From contig NZ_CP019239.1 of NCBI RefSeq assembly GCF_001955715.1, positions 2,976,001-3,040,000 of the forward strand: a DNA stretch of 64,000 bases, written 5' to 3'. The notes below the pieces were generated by a model. That model was given only the letters and a program-made list of their open reading frames with translations. It was not told the DNA's origin and searched no databases. Positions 47,134 through 56,078 of the stretch are shown piece after piece (positions within the stretch are counted from its first letter, which is position 1; each line of letters begins with the position of its first letter). A program made the translations under genes and the position numbers. This DNA comes from Rhodoferax saidenbachensis (GTDB lineage Bacteria; Pseudomonadota; Gammaproteobacteria; Burkholderiales; Burkholderiaceae_C).

Positions 47134-47950
47134 ATGCCTGCACTTCAGCACTTTGCAATCCGCAGCCTTTTCCTCGTCGCGTGCGTGATCCTGGCCTCCT
47201 GCCAAAAGGCGGAGCTCCGGTACTCTGCCAGTCTGGATCGCGCCGCGTTGATGCTCTTAGCTTTTCCTACGTGGCAGGCAAATGGCCCTGGCTTGGTTCA
47301 GCAAGTTGACCTGTCTGCAACGGCCAATGACAAACACAACACGCAACCGCCTGCAACGCGTGCAGAGATCACGCCCATCTATGTGGTGCGGTTGGACGAA
47401 ACGCACGCGGCTCTGCTGACCAACACCCGAGCCATTGCCGAAGACAACCAGCGCCCCTACACCTGCCACATGTGCCCTGGATTCGTGGGAGCCTATTTCT
47501 TTGAGCACGATGCCAATGGCTGGCGAATGACGGCCAGACAGGATGCGGCAACACAAAGCGGTGTGGAAGGCGACATCGGCACGACCAGCATCGCGAAGCT
47601 ATCCGACGGCCACTACGCCTTGGCGTCCGAGTGGGGAAGCTGCTGGCAAGGCTACCCTCTTGTCGCGTGGCATTCCTCTGTCGGCCAACAATGATGGAGC
47701 CTATGGCGCCTGCAGCGCGCTAGATTCGCCGCCGACAGAGCCCGAAGACAAGCACGAATGCTTCGATGTCCGCGGCAAGTGGAAATTTCTGCAAGGTCGT
47801 TTGCTAGTCAACTTTGATGGACGCCTGAGCTTGATGAACGGAGCCAACGAACTGTTGCCAACAGAACAGGTTCACGAACAAGCCGTCTACGAGGTAGTTA
47901 AGGAATCGCTTGAGCTTGTAAAGGGCAAGAACCCAGTGCCAAATTTTTGA
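47134..47950 (+). pseudogene. Frameshifted hypothetical lipoprotein
   Basis: The first frame (47134-47694) begins with a lipoprotein-type signal (MPALQHFAIRSLFLVACVIL followed by ASC) and has HMCPGFVGAYFFEHDANGWR, then stops after WHSSVGQQ. A second frame continues without stops to 47950 (DGAYGACSALDSPPTEPEDK, HECFDVRGKWKFLQGR, ELVKGKNPVPNF) and has protein-like composition. The change of frame near 47660-47690 suggests a frameshift in one original gene of about 270 codons. A sequencing error is an alternative. No function recognised; four Cys in the product suggest a disulphide-containing exported protein. Confidence 0.6.
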
Positions 47951-48020
47951 GGCTCCAGCGCAGGTACGACTTGATTTCGCTGGCGAATTGCGATCGGCCC
48001 TCCAGATTCAGACCTGTATC

Positions 48021-48077
48021 TGCTACGGATTTGGTAGCTTCTTGTGCATATTCCACGGGGGCTAGAGGCCAATTTGA
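48021..48077 (+). repeat. Repeat A copy 9 (intergenic)
   Basis: TGCTACGGATTTGGTAGC, TTCTTGTGCATATTCCACG and GGGGGCTAGAGGCCAATTT, one of the best-conserved copies. It lies between the lipoprotein remnant and the truncated DUF924 copy. The rest of 47951-48201 shows no feature I can support. Confidence 0.75.
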
Positions 48078-48201
48078 CACACAAACAGCCTACTCCGGCA
48101 AACTCGTAGCCATGCGCCCCTTCCAGACTGCATTGCCTATTCTGAAAATTCAGGTGGAGGCCTTGCCATTTGCGTGACGGAACCCATAAGACGGCACAAA
48201 C

Positions 48202-48699
48202 TAAGCCAAGCAGCACTTCGTCAAAGGCGCCGCGCTGGACGAAACCATTCGCGCTCGGTTTGGCGACACGCTGGAAGCTGCGGCGCGGTGTGAGTTATTT
48301 GCGTGGCGCGCAACGGCCCAGGGGCGGCTGGTGGAGATCATCGTGTTGGACCAGTTCTCGCGCAACGTCTACCGCGACACGCCGCGCGCCTTTGCGCAGG
48401 ACGCGCTGGCGCTGGTGTTGGCGCAAGAGCTGGTGGCCAGCGGGCAAGACCGCAGCCTGCCCAAAGCGCAGCGCGTGTTTGCCTACATGCCCTACATGCA
48501 CAGCGAGTCCGCGCTGGTGCATACGCAGGCGGTGGCGTTGTTTACGCAATTGGGCATACAAGACAACCTGAACTTCGAGCTGCGCCACAAAGCCATCATC
48601 GACCGCTTCGGCCGTTACCCCCACCGCAACACCATCCTGGGCCGCACCTCCACCGCCGAAGAGCTGGCCTTCCTGAGCGAACCGGGGTCTTCGTTCTAG
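48202..48699 (+). pseudogene. Truncated second copy of the DUF924 gene
   Basis: From GCCAAGCAGCACTTC (~48205) on, it matches the DUF924 gene at 46452-47030 closely to the same end (FLSEPGSSF) and into the following repeat A. The N-terminal ~30 codons are missing: the in-frame TAA just upstream (CAAACTAA region) leaves no proper start. GTG 48331 could start a 122-residue remnant only. The duplication, with the lipoprotein remnant and repeats between, marks a local rearrangement. Confidence 0.75.
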
Positions 48700-48713
48700 G
48701 TTTGCCCCTGCAG

Positions 48714-48770
48714 TTGCTACGCTTTTAGTAGCTGCTTGCGCACACCCTGATTGGGCTAGATGCCGATTTC
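48714..48770 (+). repeat. Repeat A copy 10 (after DUF924 remnant)
   Basis: TTGCTACGCTTTTAGTAGC, TGCTTGCGCACACCC and GGGCTAGATGCCGATTT. Both DUF924 copies are followed by a repeat A at the same spacing, so it was probably part of the duplicated segment. Confidence 0.75.
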
Positions 48771-48805
48771 ATACCTAAATTGCCCTTTACGCCGATATTA
48801 TTTAA

Positions 48806-48855
48806 TTGTTTCTCAAAATTGACAAAATTGGCAATTTGCTCATAATGAGAAACAA
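48806..48855. promoter_or_regulatory. Operator/promoter of the XRE-AbiEii pair
   Basis: TTGTTTCTCA (48806-48815) and TGAGAAACAA (48846-48855) are perfect 10-bp inverted arms spanning an AT-rich core (TTGACAAAATTGGCAATTTG region) directly before the ATG. TTGACA at 48819-48824 could be a -35 box and CATAAT at 48841-48846 the -10 box (16-bp spacing). The inverted repeat overlaps both, fitting autorepression by the XRE protein. Confidence 0.6.
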
Positions 48856-49356
48856 ATGTCTTCCAATTCACCCGCCATCAATGAAACCGGTACTGCCCAG
48901 CTGCAGGCCCTGGGTGCGCAGATACGCAGCCAGCGCAAGGCTTTACGCCTGAGTGCGACGGTAACGGCCGAGGCGGCGGGCCTGTCTCGGGTGACGCTAC
49001 ACCGCATCGAAAAGGGCGAACCGTCCGTCACCATGGGAGCATGGTGCGGTGTGATGGCAGCACTGGGTATGGCGCTGCAGGCACACAGCGGGGCGCAGGC
49101 CAATACGGCCGGACAAGCACCTGACCGCGCTGGCTGGATACCGGCGCGCGTGGCGCTGGCCGACTACCCGCAACTCCGCGCGCTGGCCTGGCAGGTGCAC
49201 GGCACCGACACGCTCACCCCTATAGAGGCGTTGGACATATACGAACGCAATGCGCGCCACCTGGACTTGCAGGCCATGTCGGTCGATGAGCAGGCGCTGC
49301 TGCAGGCATTGCGTTTGGCCTTGTCGCGCAACCCAGGGAGCAGCGATGCAGTTTGA
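48856..49356 (+). CDS. XRE-family helix-turn-helix protein (probable antitoxin)
   Basis: 166 residues. The HTH_XRE domain (~15-75) has LGAQIRSQRKALRLSATVTA and GLSRVTLHRIEKGEPS. A C-terminal part (~90-160) has LADYPQLRALAWQVHGTDTL, typical of antitoxins paired with AbiEii-type proteins. It overlaps the next gene by 11 bp, implying coupling. It probably neutralises the nucleotidyltransferase and represses the pair at the inverted repeat. Confidence 0.78.
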   Translation: MSSNSPAINETGTAQLQALGAQIRSQRKALRLSATVTAEAAGLSRVTLHRIEKGEPSVTMGAWCGVMAALGMALQAHSGAQANTAGQAPDRAGWIPARVALADYPQLRALAWQVHGTDTLTPIEALDIYERNARHLDLQAMSVDEQALLQALRLALSRNPGSSDAV

Positions 49357-50059
49357 GCGCCCGCACCACCAGCGCATTGCCCATGTACTCGGCGCGCTGG
49401 ATGCAGCCGTGCTGCGTGAGTATGGTTGTCTCTTTGGCGGTGGCACCTGCATTGCGCTGCGCTATGGCGAATACCGGGAGTCGGTGGACATTGACTTTCT
49501 GGTCTCTGACGCGGCAGGTTACCGGGAGCTACGGCAGTTGCTCACCGGCCCCGAGGGCTTGAAGGCCATCAGCCACGCGCACGCCGTGCCGCTGGTGGTG
49601 CTGCGGGAAATACGCGCAGATCAATACGGCATACGCACCCAGGTGCAGATGGATGGCCAGGCCATCAAGCTGGAGATCGTGCGCGAGGCGCGCATCACCC
49701 TGGAACCCCCACTAGACGACGATACGGTGTGTGGCGTGAGCACGTTGACACGACTGGACTTGGCCACCTCCAAGCTGCTGGCCAACTCGGACCGCCAGGC
49801 GGATGACGGCGTTTTCAGCCGCGATGCGATCGACCTGGCCATGATGCGCCTGCCCCTGCCCGCTTTGCGCGCTGCGCTCGCCAAAGCGGCAGAGGCCTAT
49901 GGCCCGTCTGTAGCGCGCGATCTGGGCAAAGCCATTGACCGGCTGCAAAATCGCGCAGGTTGGCTGGAGCGCTGCATGCAAGCCATGGCCATGCAAATGC
50001 CCAAGGCGGTGCTATGGAAAAACGTACGGGCTCTGCGGCGTATCGCGTCTGCCCCCTGA
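49346..50059 (+). CDS. AbiEii/AbiGii-type nucleotidyltransferase (probable toxin)
   Basis: About 237 residues. The nucleotidyltransferase motifs are FGGGTCIALRYGEYRESVDIDF (split here as GGGTCIALRYG and RESVDIDFLV), KLEIVREARI, LATSKLLANSDR and SRDAIDLAMM; these match the four motifs of AbiEii toxins. Start ATG 49346 overlaps the XRE gene, which replaces the usual AbiEi antitoxin. AbiEii-type toxins act in abortive infection or persistence by modifying tRNA 3' ends or other targets; the target here is unknown. Confidence 0.8.
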   Translation: MQFERPHHQRIAHVLGALDAAVLREYGCLFGGGTCIALRYGEYRESVDIDFLVSDAAGYRELRQLLTGPEGLKAISHAHAVPLVVLREIRADQYGIRTQVQMDGQAIKLEIVREARITLEPPLDDDTVCGVSTLTRLDLATSKLLANSDRQADDGVFSRDAIDLAMMRLPLPALRAALAKAAEAYGPSVARDLGKAIDRLQNRAGWLERCMQAMAMQMPKAVLWKNVRALRRIASAP

Positions 50060-50126
50060 ACAAAGGCGTGCTGCTGGAGCCGCGCGTTCGCAAGAGCAAT
50101 CCGGGCTAGGTGAGGGATAAGCCTGA

Positions 50127-50957
50127 CTATTTCCAGAACTGCGCGTCCAGCACCAGGTCTTGCGTCACTTCCCGCTCGCCGGGGTTTGCTATGACCACGT
50201 GCAAGCGCGGCGCACCCTGGGCGGGGGTGGCCACTATCCACGAGGCCAAGGTGTATTCCTTGCCGCTGCGCCAGAGGCTGTTGTCGGGGCCATCGTGGTG
50301 GTCACGGGACAGGCTGCTGAATTGTTCTAGCGTGTAGGGCGCGGTGGACTGGCCCAGCAGGCTGTTGATGCGCTGGTAGCGCGTGCGGCTGCTGGCGCTT
50401 GTCTTTTGCGGGTAGGCCTTGGTCAGCTCCGGGTCCAGGTAGTGGTTGGTGTGGGTTGCGGTGCCGCTGTCGTTCACGCTGAGCGCGTATTTACCGTGCA
50501 GGCCCACCTCTACCGTCAGCACCTTGTTGCGGTCAGAGATCAGAAAGAAGTTGGCACGCGACTTGGAAAACACCTTGTCCGCATTGGCAATCAGCGCGTC
50601 CACGCTGTCGTAATCGGTCAGGATCTTGACCATCACGCCGTGCATGTCGGGCTGGTCTTCACGCACACTGCGCGGCAAGTTGCTGGACGCCGACACGATG
50701 GTCAGGCCTTTTTCATTGACACCGGCTTTGAGGCCCGGATCGCCATTGCCCTCGGCATACAGGCCGAAGTAGGCCCAGCCTTTTTTGGGACGCACTTTCC
50801 TCAACACCTGATGGTGGTCGGGCGCCCAATCGCGGTTCTTGGAGATCAGCGTGCCGCCGTCCGCAGCAGTACCCGCCGCACCCCACAGCGTGCATGCCAG
50901 CGCGGGCAAAGGGCTCAATGCGCAGATGAGTGCAGCGATCAGAGGTCTGGTGAACAT
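50127..50957 (-). CDS. C45/linear amide C-N hydrolase family protein
   Basis: 276 residues. A signal peptide (MFTRPLIAALICALSPLPA) ends just before LACTLWGA, so the mature protein starts with Cys, the N-terminal nucleophile of this Ntn-hydrolase family. ISKNRDW and GVNEKGLTIVSASSNLP are family segments. Substrates in the group include penicillins, bile salts, acyl-homoserine lactones and acyl amides; which one applies cannot be read here. It is divergent from udk. Confidence 0.82.
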   Translation of the reverse strand: MFTRPLIAALICALSPLPALACTLWGAAGTAADGGTLISKNRDWAPDHHQVLRKVRPKKGWAYFGLYAEGNGDPGLKAGVNEKGLTIVSASSNLPRSVREDQPDMHGVMVKILTDYDSVDALIANADKVFSKSRANFFLISDRNKVLTVEVGLHGKYALSVNDSGTATHTNHYLDPELTKAYPQKTSASSRTRYQRINSLLGQSTAPYTLEQFSSLSRDHHDGPDNSLWRSGKEYTLASWIVATPAQGAPRLHVVIANPGEREVTQDLVLDAQFWK

Positions 50958-51072
50958 GGAGGCTTGTCTTTTTGGGGCGCGCAGAGGGTGTCATGTGATT
51001 CTGCTCCGAATTCACCACGGTGTTGGTGGCTTGTAAAATTGCGCCCTTCGCCAGCCCCGACACAAGAACCCC

Positions 51073-51714
51073 ATGCCCAAAACAAACCACAAACCCTTCG
51101 TGATCGGTGTCGCAGGGGGCAGTGGCAGTGGCAAATCGACGGTGACACGTGAGGTGCTGGCGTCCATCGGGTCGGAGATGGCGGCGGTGGTGTTTCAGGA
51201 CGATTACTACCTGGACCAGTCCCACATGACGCCCGAGGACCGGCGCAAGACCAATTACGACCACCCGGATGCGTTTGACTGGCCACTGATGGCGCAGCAT
51301 GTGCGGGCGCTGCGCAACGGCGAGGCGATTGAGATGCCCGTGTATGACTTTGCGGCGGACAACCGCTCCAGCAAGACCATCACCGTGAACCCCGCACCGG
51401 TGATCGTGGTGGAAGGCCTGTTTGCGCTGTACGACGCCAAGTTGCGCAGCATGATGTCGCTAAAGATCTATGTGGACACAGCATCCGACGTGCGCTTTAT
51501 CCGCCGCCTGCAGCGCGACATGGCCGAGCGCGGGCGCAGTGCCGAGAGCGTGATCAACCAGTACCTGGAGACGGTGCGCCCCATGCACAAGCAGTTCATC
51601 GAACCGACCAAACGCAACGCCGATGTGATCTTGCCGCACGGCGCCAACGGGCCGGCGGTGGACATCATCACCACCAAGGTGCAAACCCTGGTGCGCGATT
51701 TGAACCGCAGCTAA
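51073..51714 (+). CDS. udk: Uridine kinase
   Basis: 213 residues. P-loop GVAGGSGSGKSTVTRE, followed by DDYYLDQ, YDHPDAFDWPLM and EGLFALYD, the uridine/cytidine-binding region of bacterial Udk. It phosphorylates uridine or cytidine for nucleotide salvage. AGGACGATTACTACC codes the conserved DDYY pair. The start ATG 51073 is preceded by no strong Shine-Dalgarno; a TGTAAAATT element ~40 bp upstream may be the -10 box. Confidence 0.95.
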   Translation: MPKTNHKPFVIGVAGGSGSGKSTVTREVLASIGSEMAAVVFQDDYYLDQSHMTPEDRRKTNYDHPDAFDWPLMAQHVRALRNGEAIEMPVYDFAADNRSSKTITVNPAPVIVVEGLFALYDAKLRSMMSLKIYVDTASDVRFIRRLQRDMAERGRSAESVINQYLETVRPMHKQFIEPTKRNADVILPHGANGPAVDIITTKVQTLVRDLNRS

Positions 51715-51735
51715 AACACCGACAAGGCACGCCCC

Positions 51736-52851
51736 ATGGCCGAACCCCTGGTTACGCAATACGGCCCCGATGTGCCCAAAGCGATTGCCCGCATGGTGGC
51801 GGCGGTGCACAAGCGTTTTCCGGTGGATGCGTTTCTGCACGACGCGCTGACCGGCTACGACGCGCTGGCGCTGATGCCGCGTGGCAAACACATTGCACGG
51901 GCCCTGCAGCGGCATTTGCCGCAGGACTATGCGCAGGCGCTGCCTATCTTGCTGGCATCGGCCGAACGCCCGCACGGGCGTGACCCGGGTTTGTCGCTGG
52001 GGTCATTTTTGTACCTGCCGCACACGGCGTTTGTGGCGGAGTTTGGGCTGGGGCATTTTGAGTTGTCCATGCAGGCACAGCACGCGCTCACGCAGCGCTT
52101 TACCGCCGAATTCAGCATCCGCCCGTTTCTGCAGAAACACCCCGAGGCCACGCTGGCGCAGCTGATGGAATGGACACGTGACCCGAGCGAACATGTGCGC
52201 CGCCTGGTGTCCGAGGGCACGCGGCCGCGGCTGCCCTGGGCGTCACGCCTGCCCGCCTTCCAGCGCGACCCGACGCCAGTGTTGGCCTTGCTGGAGCGCT
52301 TGAAGGACGACCCGGAACTGTATGTGCGCCGATCGGTGGCCAACAACCTCAACGACATTGGCAAGGACCACCCTGCCCTGCTGGCCAACACAGCCAAGGC
52401 CTGGCTGCGCAAAGCCACGCCCGAGCGCCGCTGGATCGTGCAGCACGCGCTGCGCTCCGCGGTGAAGCGCGGCGAGGCCGGTGCGCTGGCGGCGCTGGGC
52501 TTTGGTGGGGCTGCCGACGTGGCGATATGCCAGCACAGCATCACGCCCCAGCGCGCGGTGATCGGCGGCACGCTGGCGGTAGCCTTTGATGTGACCAACA
52601 GCACGGCCCAACCCCAGCGCGTGCTGGTGGACTTTGCGGTGCACTACGTCAAGGCCAATGGCCAGGCGCGGGCCAAGGTATTCAAGCTCAAGACGCTGGA
52701 CCTGGCCGCGCACGAAACCCAACGCGTGGGCAAGCAGATATCGCTGGCCGAGATGACCACGCGCAAACACTACCCCGGCGTACACCAGGTAGAAGCCATC
52801 CTCAACGGCCGCGCGCAGCCGCTGGGAAGTTTTAAGTTGGCGGCACGCTGA
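51736..52851 (+). CDS. AlkC-like DNA alkylation repair glycosylase
   Basis: 371 residues. The N-terminal ~235 residues form helical HEAT-like repeats with RRLVSEGTRPRLPWA and DDPELYVRRSVANNLNDIGK, marks of the AlkC/AlkD alkylpurine glycosylases. The C-terminal ~120 residues (TPQRAVIGGTLAVAFDVTNS, HQVEAILNGRAQPLG) look like an immunoglobulin-like beta domain, as in Pseudomonas AlkC. It would excise 3-methyladenine and 3-methylcytosine. It starts 21 bp after udk and may be co-transcribed. Confidence 0.82.
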   Translation: MAEPLVTQYGPDVPKAIARMVAAVHKRFPVDAFLHDALTGYDALALMPRGKHIARALQRHLPQDYAQALPILLASAERPHGRDPGLSLGSFLYLPHTAFVAEFGLGHFELSMQAQHALTQRFTAEFSIRPFLQKHPEATLAQLMEWTRDPSEHVRRLVSEGTRPRLPWASRLPAFQRDPTPVLALLERLKDDPELYVRRSVANNLNDIGKDHPALLANTAKAWLRKATPERRWIVQHALRSAVKRGEAGALAALGFGGAADVAICQHSITPQRAVIGGTLAVAFDVTNSTAQPQRVLVDFAVHYVKANGQARAKVFKLKTLDLAAHETQRVGKQISLAEMTTRKHYPGVHQVEAILNGRAQPLGSFKLAAR

Positions 52852-52878
52852 CGCCACGCGCCGCACTGGCGCAATGAA

Positions 52879-52936
52879 TTTGCTATTTTTTTAATAGCTT
52901 GTCGCGCAATATCCGCGGGGGCTAGAGGCCAATTTC
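52879..52936 (+). repeat. Repeat A copy 11 (intergenic)
   Basis: TTGCTATTTTTTTAATAGC, TTGTCGCGCAATATCCGCG and GGGGGCTAGAGGCCAATTT. It follows the AlkC-like gene; the rest of the gap to msrA shows nothing else I can support. Confidence 0.8.
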
Positions 52937-53074
52937 ACTCGTAATGGGCGCGCTACCCGCGCTAGGCCGACGCGGCCTGCAAAAACATCCTGGCGCAGCA
53001 GGTTTAATGCGGGCGGTGTAAGGTCCAGCCTGGTTGGGCGACCAATGGGCACGCCACCGCAACCCAAGGAGCAC

Positions 53075-53824
53075 ATGATGAAAACCCCACCTGCGTCCAA
53101 CAAGCGCTCTTCACTTTCTTCTTCGCTAGGCAAGACCGTCTTTTTGCTGGTCGGCGTTGTGCTGGTGCTGGGACTGATCAACATCAGCTCCCCCGCCAAA
53201 GCGGAAAAAGCCGTGTTGCTGCCCGCGCCATCGGCCGAGGTACTGGCCGCCGTCACGCCTGCTGCACAGACCAGCGAAACAGCGGTGTTTGCAGGCGGCT
53301 GCTTTTGGGGCGTGCAGGCGGTGTTTCAGCACACGCAGGGCGTGCTCAGCGCTGTGTCAGGCTATGCGGGTGGCAGTGCGGGGGACGCGGACTACAACAG
53401 GGTGAGTGGCGGCGGCACCGGGCATGCCGAGGCGGTGCAAGTGCGCTTTGACCCCAAGCAGATCAGCTACGCGCAGCTGCTGCAGATCTTCTTTTCTGTG
53501 GCGCACGACCCCACGCAACTCAACCGCCAGTATCCCGACGTGGGGCCACAGTACCGGTCGGCTATTTTTTACACCACGCCCGCCCACAAACTGGCGGCCG
53601 AGCGCTACATGGCGCAGTTGGGCAGTGCCAAAACATTTCCTTCGCCCATCGTGACGCAGTTGGCACCGCTGCAGGGCTTTTATGCTGCGGAGGCGTACCA
53701 CCAGAACTACGCCACGCTACACCCCGAGTCGGGCTACATCGCACAGTTCGACCGGCCCAAGATTGCCAACCTGCAGGCATTGCTGCCTGCGGTGTACCGT
53801 GCGCAACCGGTGCTGGTTCCGTAA
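53075..53824 (+). CDS. msrA: Peptide methionine-S-sulfoxide reductase, membrane-anchored
   Basis: About 249 residues. The N-terminal basic stretch and hydrophobic segment (KTVFLLVGVVLVLGLINI) anchor or export it. The catalytic GGCFWGVQAVFQ motif with Cys follows, then SGYAGG and HDPTQLNRQYPDVGPQYRS of MsrA. It reduces methionine-S-sulfoxide in proteins; periplasmic location is inferred. AAGGAG precedes ATG 53075/53078; the earlier ATG at 53045 lies before this site. Confidence 0.93.
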   Translation: MMKTPPASNKRSSLSSSLGKTVFLLVGVVLVLGLINISSPAKAEKAVLLPAPSAEVLAAVTPAAQTSETAVFAGGCFWGVQAVFQHTQGVLSAVSGYAGGSAGDADYNRVSGGGTGHAEAVQVRFDPKQISYAQLLQIFFSVAHDPTQLNRQYPDVGPQYRSAIFYTTPAHKLAAERYMAQLGSAKTFPSPIVTQLAPLQGFYAAEAYHQNYATLHPESGYIAQFDRPKIANLQALLPAVYRAQPVLVP

Positions 53825-53830
53825 ACTCGG

Positions 53831-53889
53831 CTTGCTATCAAGTTAGTAGCGTCCTGCGATGACTCTACGGGGGCTAGAGGCCGATTTGG
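53831..53889 (+). repeat. Repeat A copy 12 (intergenic)
   Basis: TTGCTATCAAGTTAGTAGC, GTCCTGCGATGACTCTACG and GGGGGCTAGAGGCCGATTT. It fills the gap between the convergent msrA and MORN-like genes and abuts the latter's stop. Confidence 0.8.
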
Positions 53890-55089
53890 CTACTTTTTAT
53901 AGGCCTTGCGCGAACCGTCTTCAAACAGCTCGTCGTCGCTGACCAGGTTGCCCGCTTCGTCCCACACCTTCTGGCGGGCGACATTGCCTTTGCTGTCATA
54001 GGTGTCTTCCTCCTCCAGCTTGCCGTTGGCAAACCAGAACTGGTGCACACCCACGGGGCGATCGCCATAGCGGCCGTCCAGTGCGTAGCGGCCCTGCTGG
54101 CGCAGCTTGCCCTGGTCGTTGAAGCTCTGGCTGTCGCGCAGCTCGGTGGTGCCGTCCAGCGTGTAGACGTCTTTGCTCTGCGGCTGACCGTTCAGGTAAA
54201 AGCGTGACTCGTTGGCTAGGCGGCTGCGTTTGCGGCCATTGGCCTCGGTGACCGTGAAGTTGCGCTCGCGTACCAGGGTGCCACTGGCGTGGAACTCGGC
54301 CTCGCGCAGCAGCAGCGCGGGGCGGGTGGAGACGTCCCAGCGCTTTTCGCGGCGCTTGCCACCGTCTTCTGCGTAAAAGGTTTCGCGCCTTTGGGTGCCT
54401 TGCAGTTCTTCTTCCAGCTCAGGCTTGCCGCTGCTGTAGAAGCGCGTGGATTTTTGCTCCACACCAGCCAGCAGCACGCTGGTCTCGCGCAACTCGCCTT
54501 TGGATGAGTACAGGTTGATGGTGGATGCTGCGCCAAAGCCGCACAGCTTGCCGTCGTCCACATGGGGGAGTAGCAGCGGCTTGGGGCCGCAGCGCAGGCT
54601 GGCGAGCTGGCCACTGGCGTGGTATTCCACAGCGGCACCTTCGCGTTCGTTGTCCGCAATCCACTCCACCTTGCGCGGCTTGCCATCGTCAAACCACTGG
54701 CGGCGCAGGCCGCGGGCGTTGCCGTTCACGTTGGTGAATTCATGCACCAGTTGCCCGTTGGCGGCCCATTCGCGCTCCAGGCCCACGTGCGGGCCGTTGG
54801 AGGTGACGGTGAATTCCTTGTAGAGCTTGCCGTCGCGGAAATAGCGACTCAGGCCCACGCTGTCGCCGTTGCGCAGCTCGTACTCGCGCTCGGTCTTGCC
54901 GCTGTCGCGGTCTTTGCAGCGCACCATGCCGGTCTTGCCCGCGGTCTCGGACCCGTTGTTGGTGTTGATGCTCTGGCCATTGAATTCGCAGTCCTGCACG
55001 GCATAGGCAGCCTGGCAGGTCCAGAGCGACAGTGCAGCAAGGCTGGCCCAGGCGGCACGACGGGGAAAAGTGTTTTTGGTGAATGGCAT
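53890..55089 (-). CDS. Exported MORN-like (YwqK-type) repeat protein
   Basis: About 399 residues. A signal peptide (RRAAWASLAALSLWTCQAA, cut near YA) precedes many short beta-hairpin repeats such as YFRDGKLYKEF, EWAANGQLVHEFTN, RQWFDDGKPRKVEW and HQFWFANGKLEEEDTYD, the MORN_2/YwqK pattern. No enzyme motif. Start ATG 55089, one base after the M14 peptidase stop, so the two are probably co-expressed. The role is unknown; MORN-like proteins bind surfaces or membranes. Confidence 0.78.
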   Translation of the reverse strand: MPFTKNTFPRRAAWASLAALSLWTCQAAYAVQDCEFNGQSINTNNGSETAGKTGMVRCKDRDSGKTEREYELRNGDSVGLSRYFRDGKLYKEFTVTSNGPHVGLEREWAANGQLVHEFTNVNGNARGLRRQWFDDGKPRKVEWIADNEREGAAVEYHASGQLASLRCGPKPLLLPHVDDGKLCGFGAASTINLYSSKGELRETSVLLAGVEQKSTRFYSSGKPELEEELQGTQRRETFYAEDGGKRREKRWDVSTRPALLLREAEFHASGTLVRERNFTVTEANGRKRSRLANESRFYLNGQPQSKDVYTLDGTTELRDSQSFNDQGKLRQQGRYALDGRYGDRPVGVHQFWFANGKLEEEDTYDSKGNVARQKVWDEAGNLVSDDELFEDGSRKAYKK

Positions 55090-55090
55090 G

Positions 55091-56029
55091 TCAAAGGCTT
55101 TCATGGCAAACAAAGTCCAGCGTGGCGCACACCGCTGCCACCTGGGCAGCGATGCATTGCTCGGGCGTGGCGCGGGGGCTGTCGGGGTAGACCTCGGTGG
55201 TGCTGGTGTAACGCGCATCGGTGATGCCAGCGCACAGGCCCAGTTCTTTCATGGCGTAGTGGATGACGCCGTGCGCCACCAGAGGTGAGCCGATGATGCC
55301 GCCCTTTGCATCGGCCGGGGCAATATGCGTCACGCGCTCCACGGCCTCAATGATGGCTTGCTGAAACGCAGGCTGCGGATTGGCCGTGTCGTCGACCAGG
55401 TAGAAGCCGTCGGGAATGCCATGGGCTTCGAATGCCTTGCCGTCGCGCGCGGCGCGTGCGGGGCCGAATTCGGATTCGTCGGTGTCGGTGGTTTCGTGCA
55501 GGTCGATATGGGCGGCAAACTGGCCGTGCAGAGGAGCGATGAGGCGCATGAGTGCGGCGGACTCTTGCGCGGGACTGTCCGCGCGGAAGTTGCGGTTCGG
55601 GTCCAGCGCGTCAAAGTTCCAGCGCTGGATGCGCTCATAGGCCCAGGGGCTCACACAGGGCGCGACCAGCAGGTTCACACGGCCCGCGTACGCCGCGGCC
55701 TGTGTCTCGGCAAAGCGCAAGGCGCCATGCACACCGCTGGTCTCATACCCATGCACACCGCCGGTGACCAGCACGGTGGGCAAACTGTTCTTCCATCCAC
55801 GGCTGCGCAGGGCCATGAGTGGAAACTTCTCGACCGGGTGCTGCGCATCCGCGTAGCTCACCTTGCCATAACTTTCCACGTCAAAGCGGTCCCGCAAGCG
55901 CTCCACCGCCGTCAACACATCGTCTGCATAACTGCGTTGGCGCACCTGGCGCGCGCGCCACAGCGTGCGCTCTGTGTCGCCCCAAGGCTGGCCGGGGGCA
56001 CCGATGGAATAGAAGTGGGGAGTGCTCAT
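55091..56029 (-). CDS. M14-family zinc carboxypeptidase-like protein
   Basis: 312 residues. The zinc-binding GVHGYETSGVHG (HxxE) and the later AAHIDLHETTD (His) match M14 metallopeptidases of the AstE/deacylase type. No signal peptide is obvious, so it may be cytoplasmic. It is followed after 1 bp by the MORN-like gene. The substrate is unknown. Confidence 0.82.
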   Translation of the reverse strand: MSTPHFYSIGAPGQPWGDTERTLWRARQVRQRSYADDVLTAVERLRDRFDVESYGKVSYADAQHPVEKFPLMALRSRGWKNSLPTVLVTGGVHGYETSGVHGALRFAETQAAAYAGRVNLLVAPCVSPWAYERIQRWNFDALDPNRNFRADSPAQESAALMRLIAPLHGQFAAHIDLHETTDTDESEFGPARAARDGKAFEAHGIPDGFYLVDDTANPQPAFQQAIIEAVERVTHIAPADAKGGIIGSPLVAHGVIHYAMKELGLCAGITDARYTSTTEVYPDSPRATPEQCIAAQVAAVCATLDFVCHESL

Positions 56030-56078
56030 GGGTGGCGGGTTAGTGTGGTGAGAAAAACCAAGAGTTTATGGTGAGGAG

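Noticed and set aside
47543..47950. Second frame after the lipoprotein as an independent gene
   Set aside because: No start with a ribosome site near its conserved-looking part; a frameshift of one gene explains both frames better.
48170..48571. Open frame overlapping the DUF924 remnant in another frame
   Set aside because: Arg/Trp-rich translation is an out-of-frame reading of the true DUF924 coding sequence.
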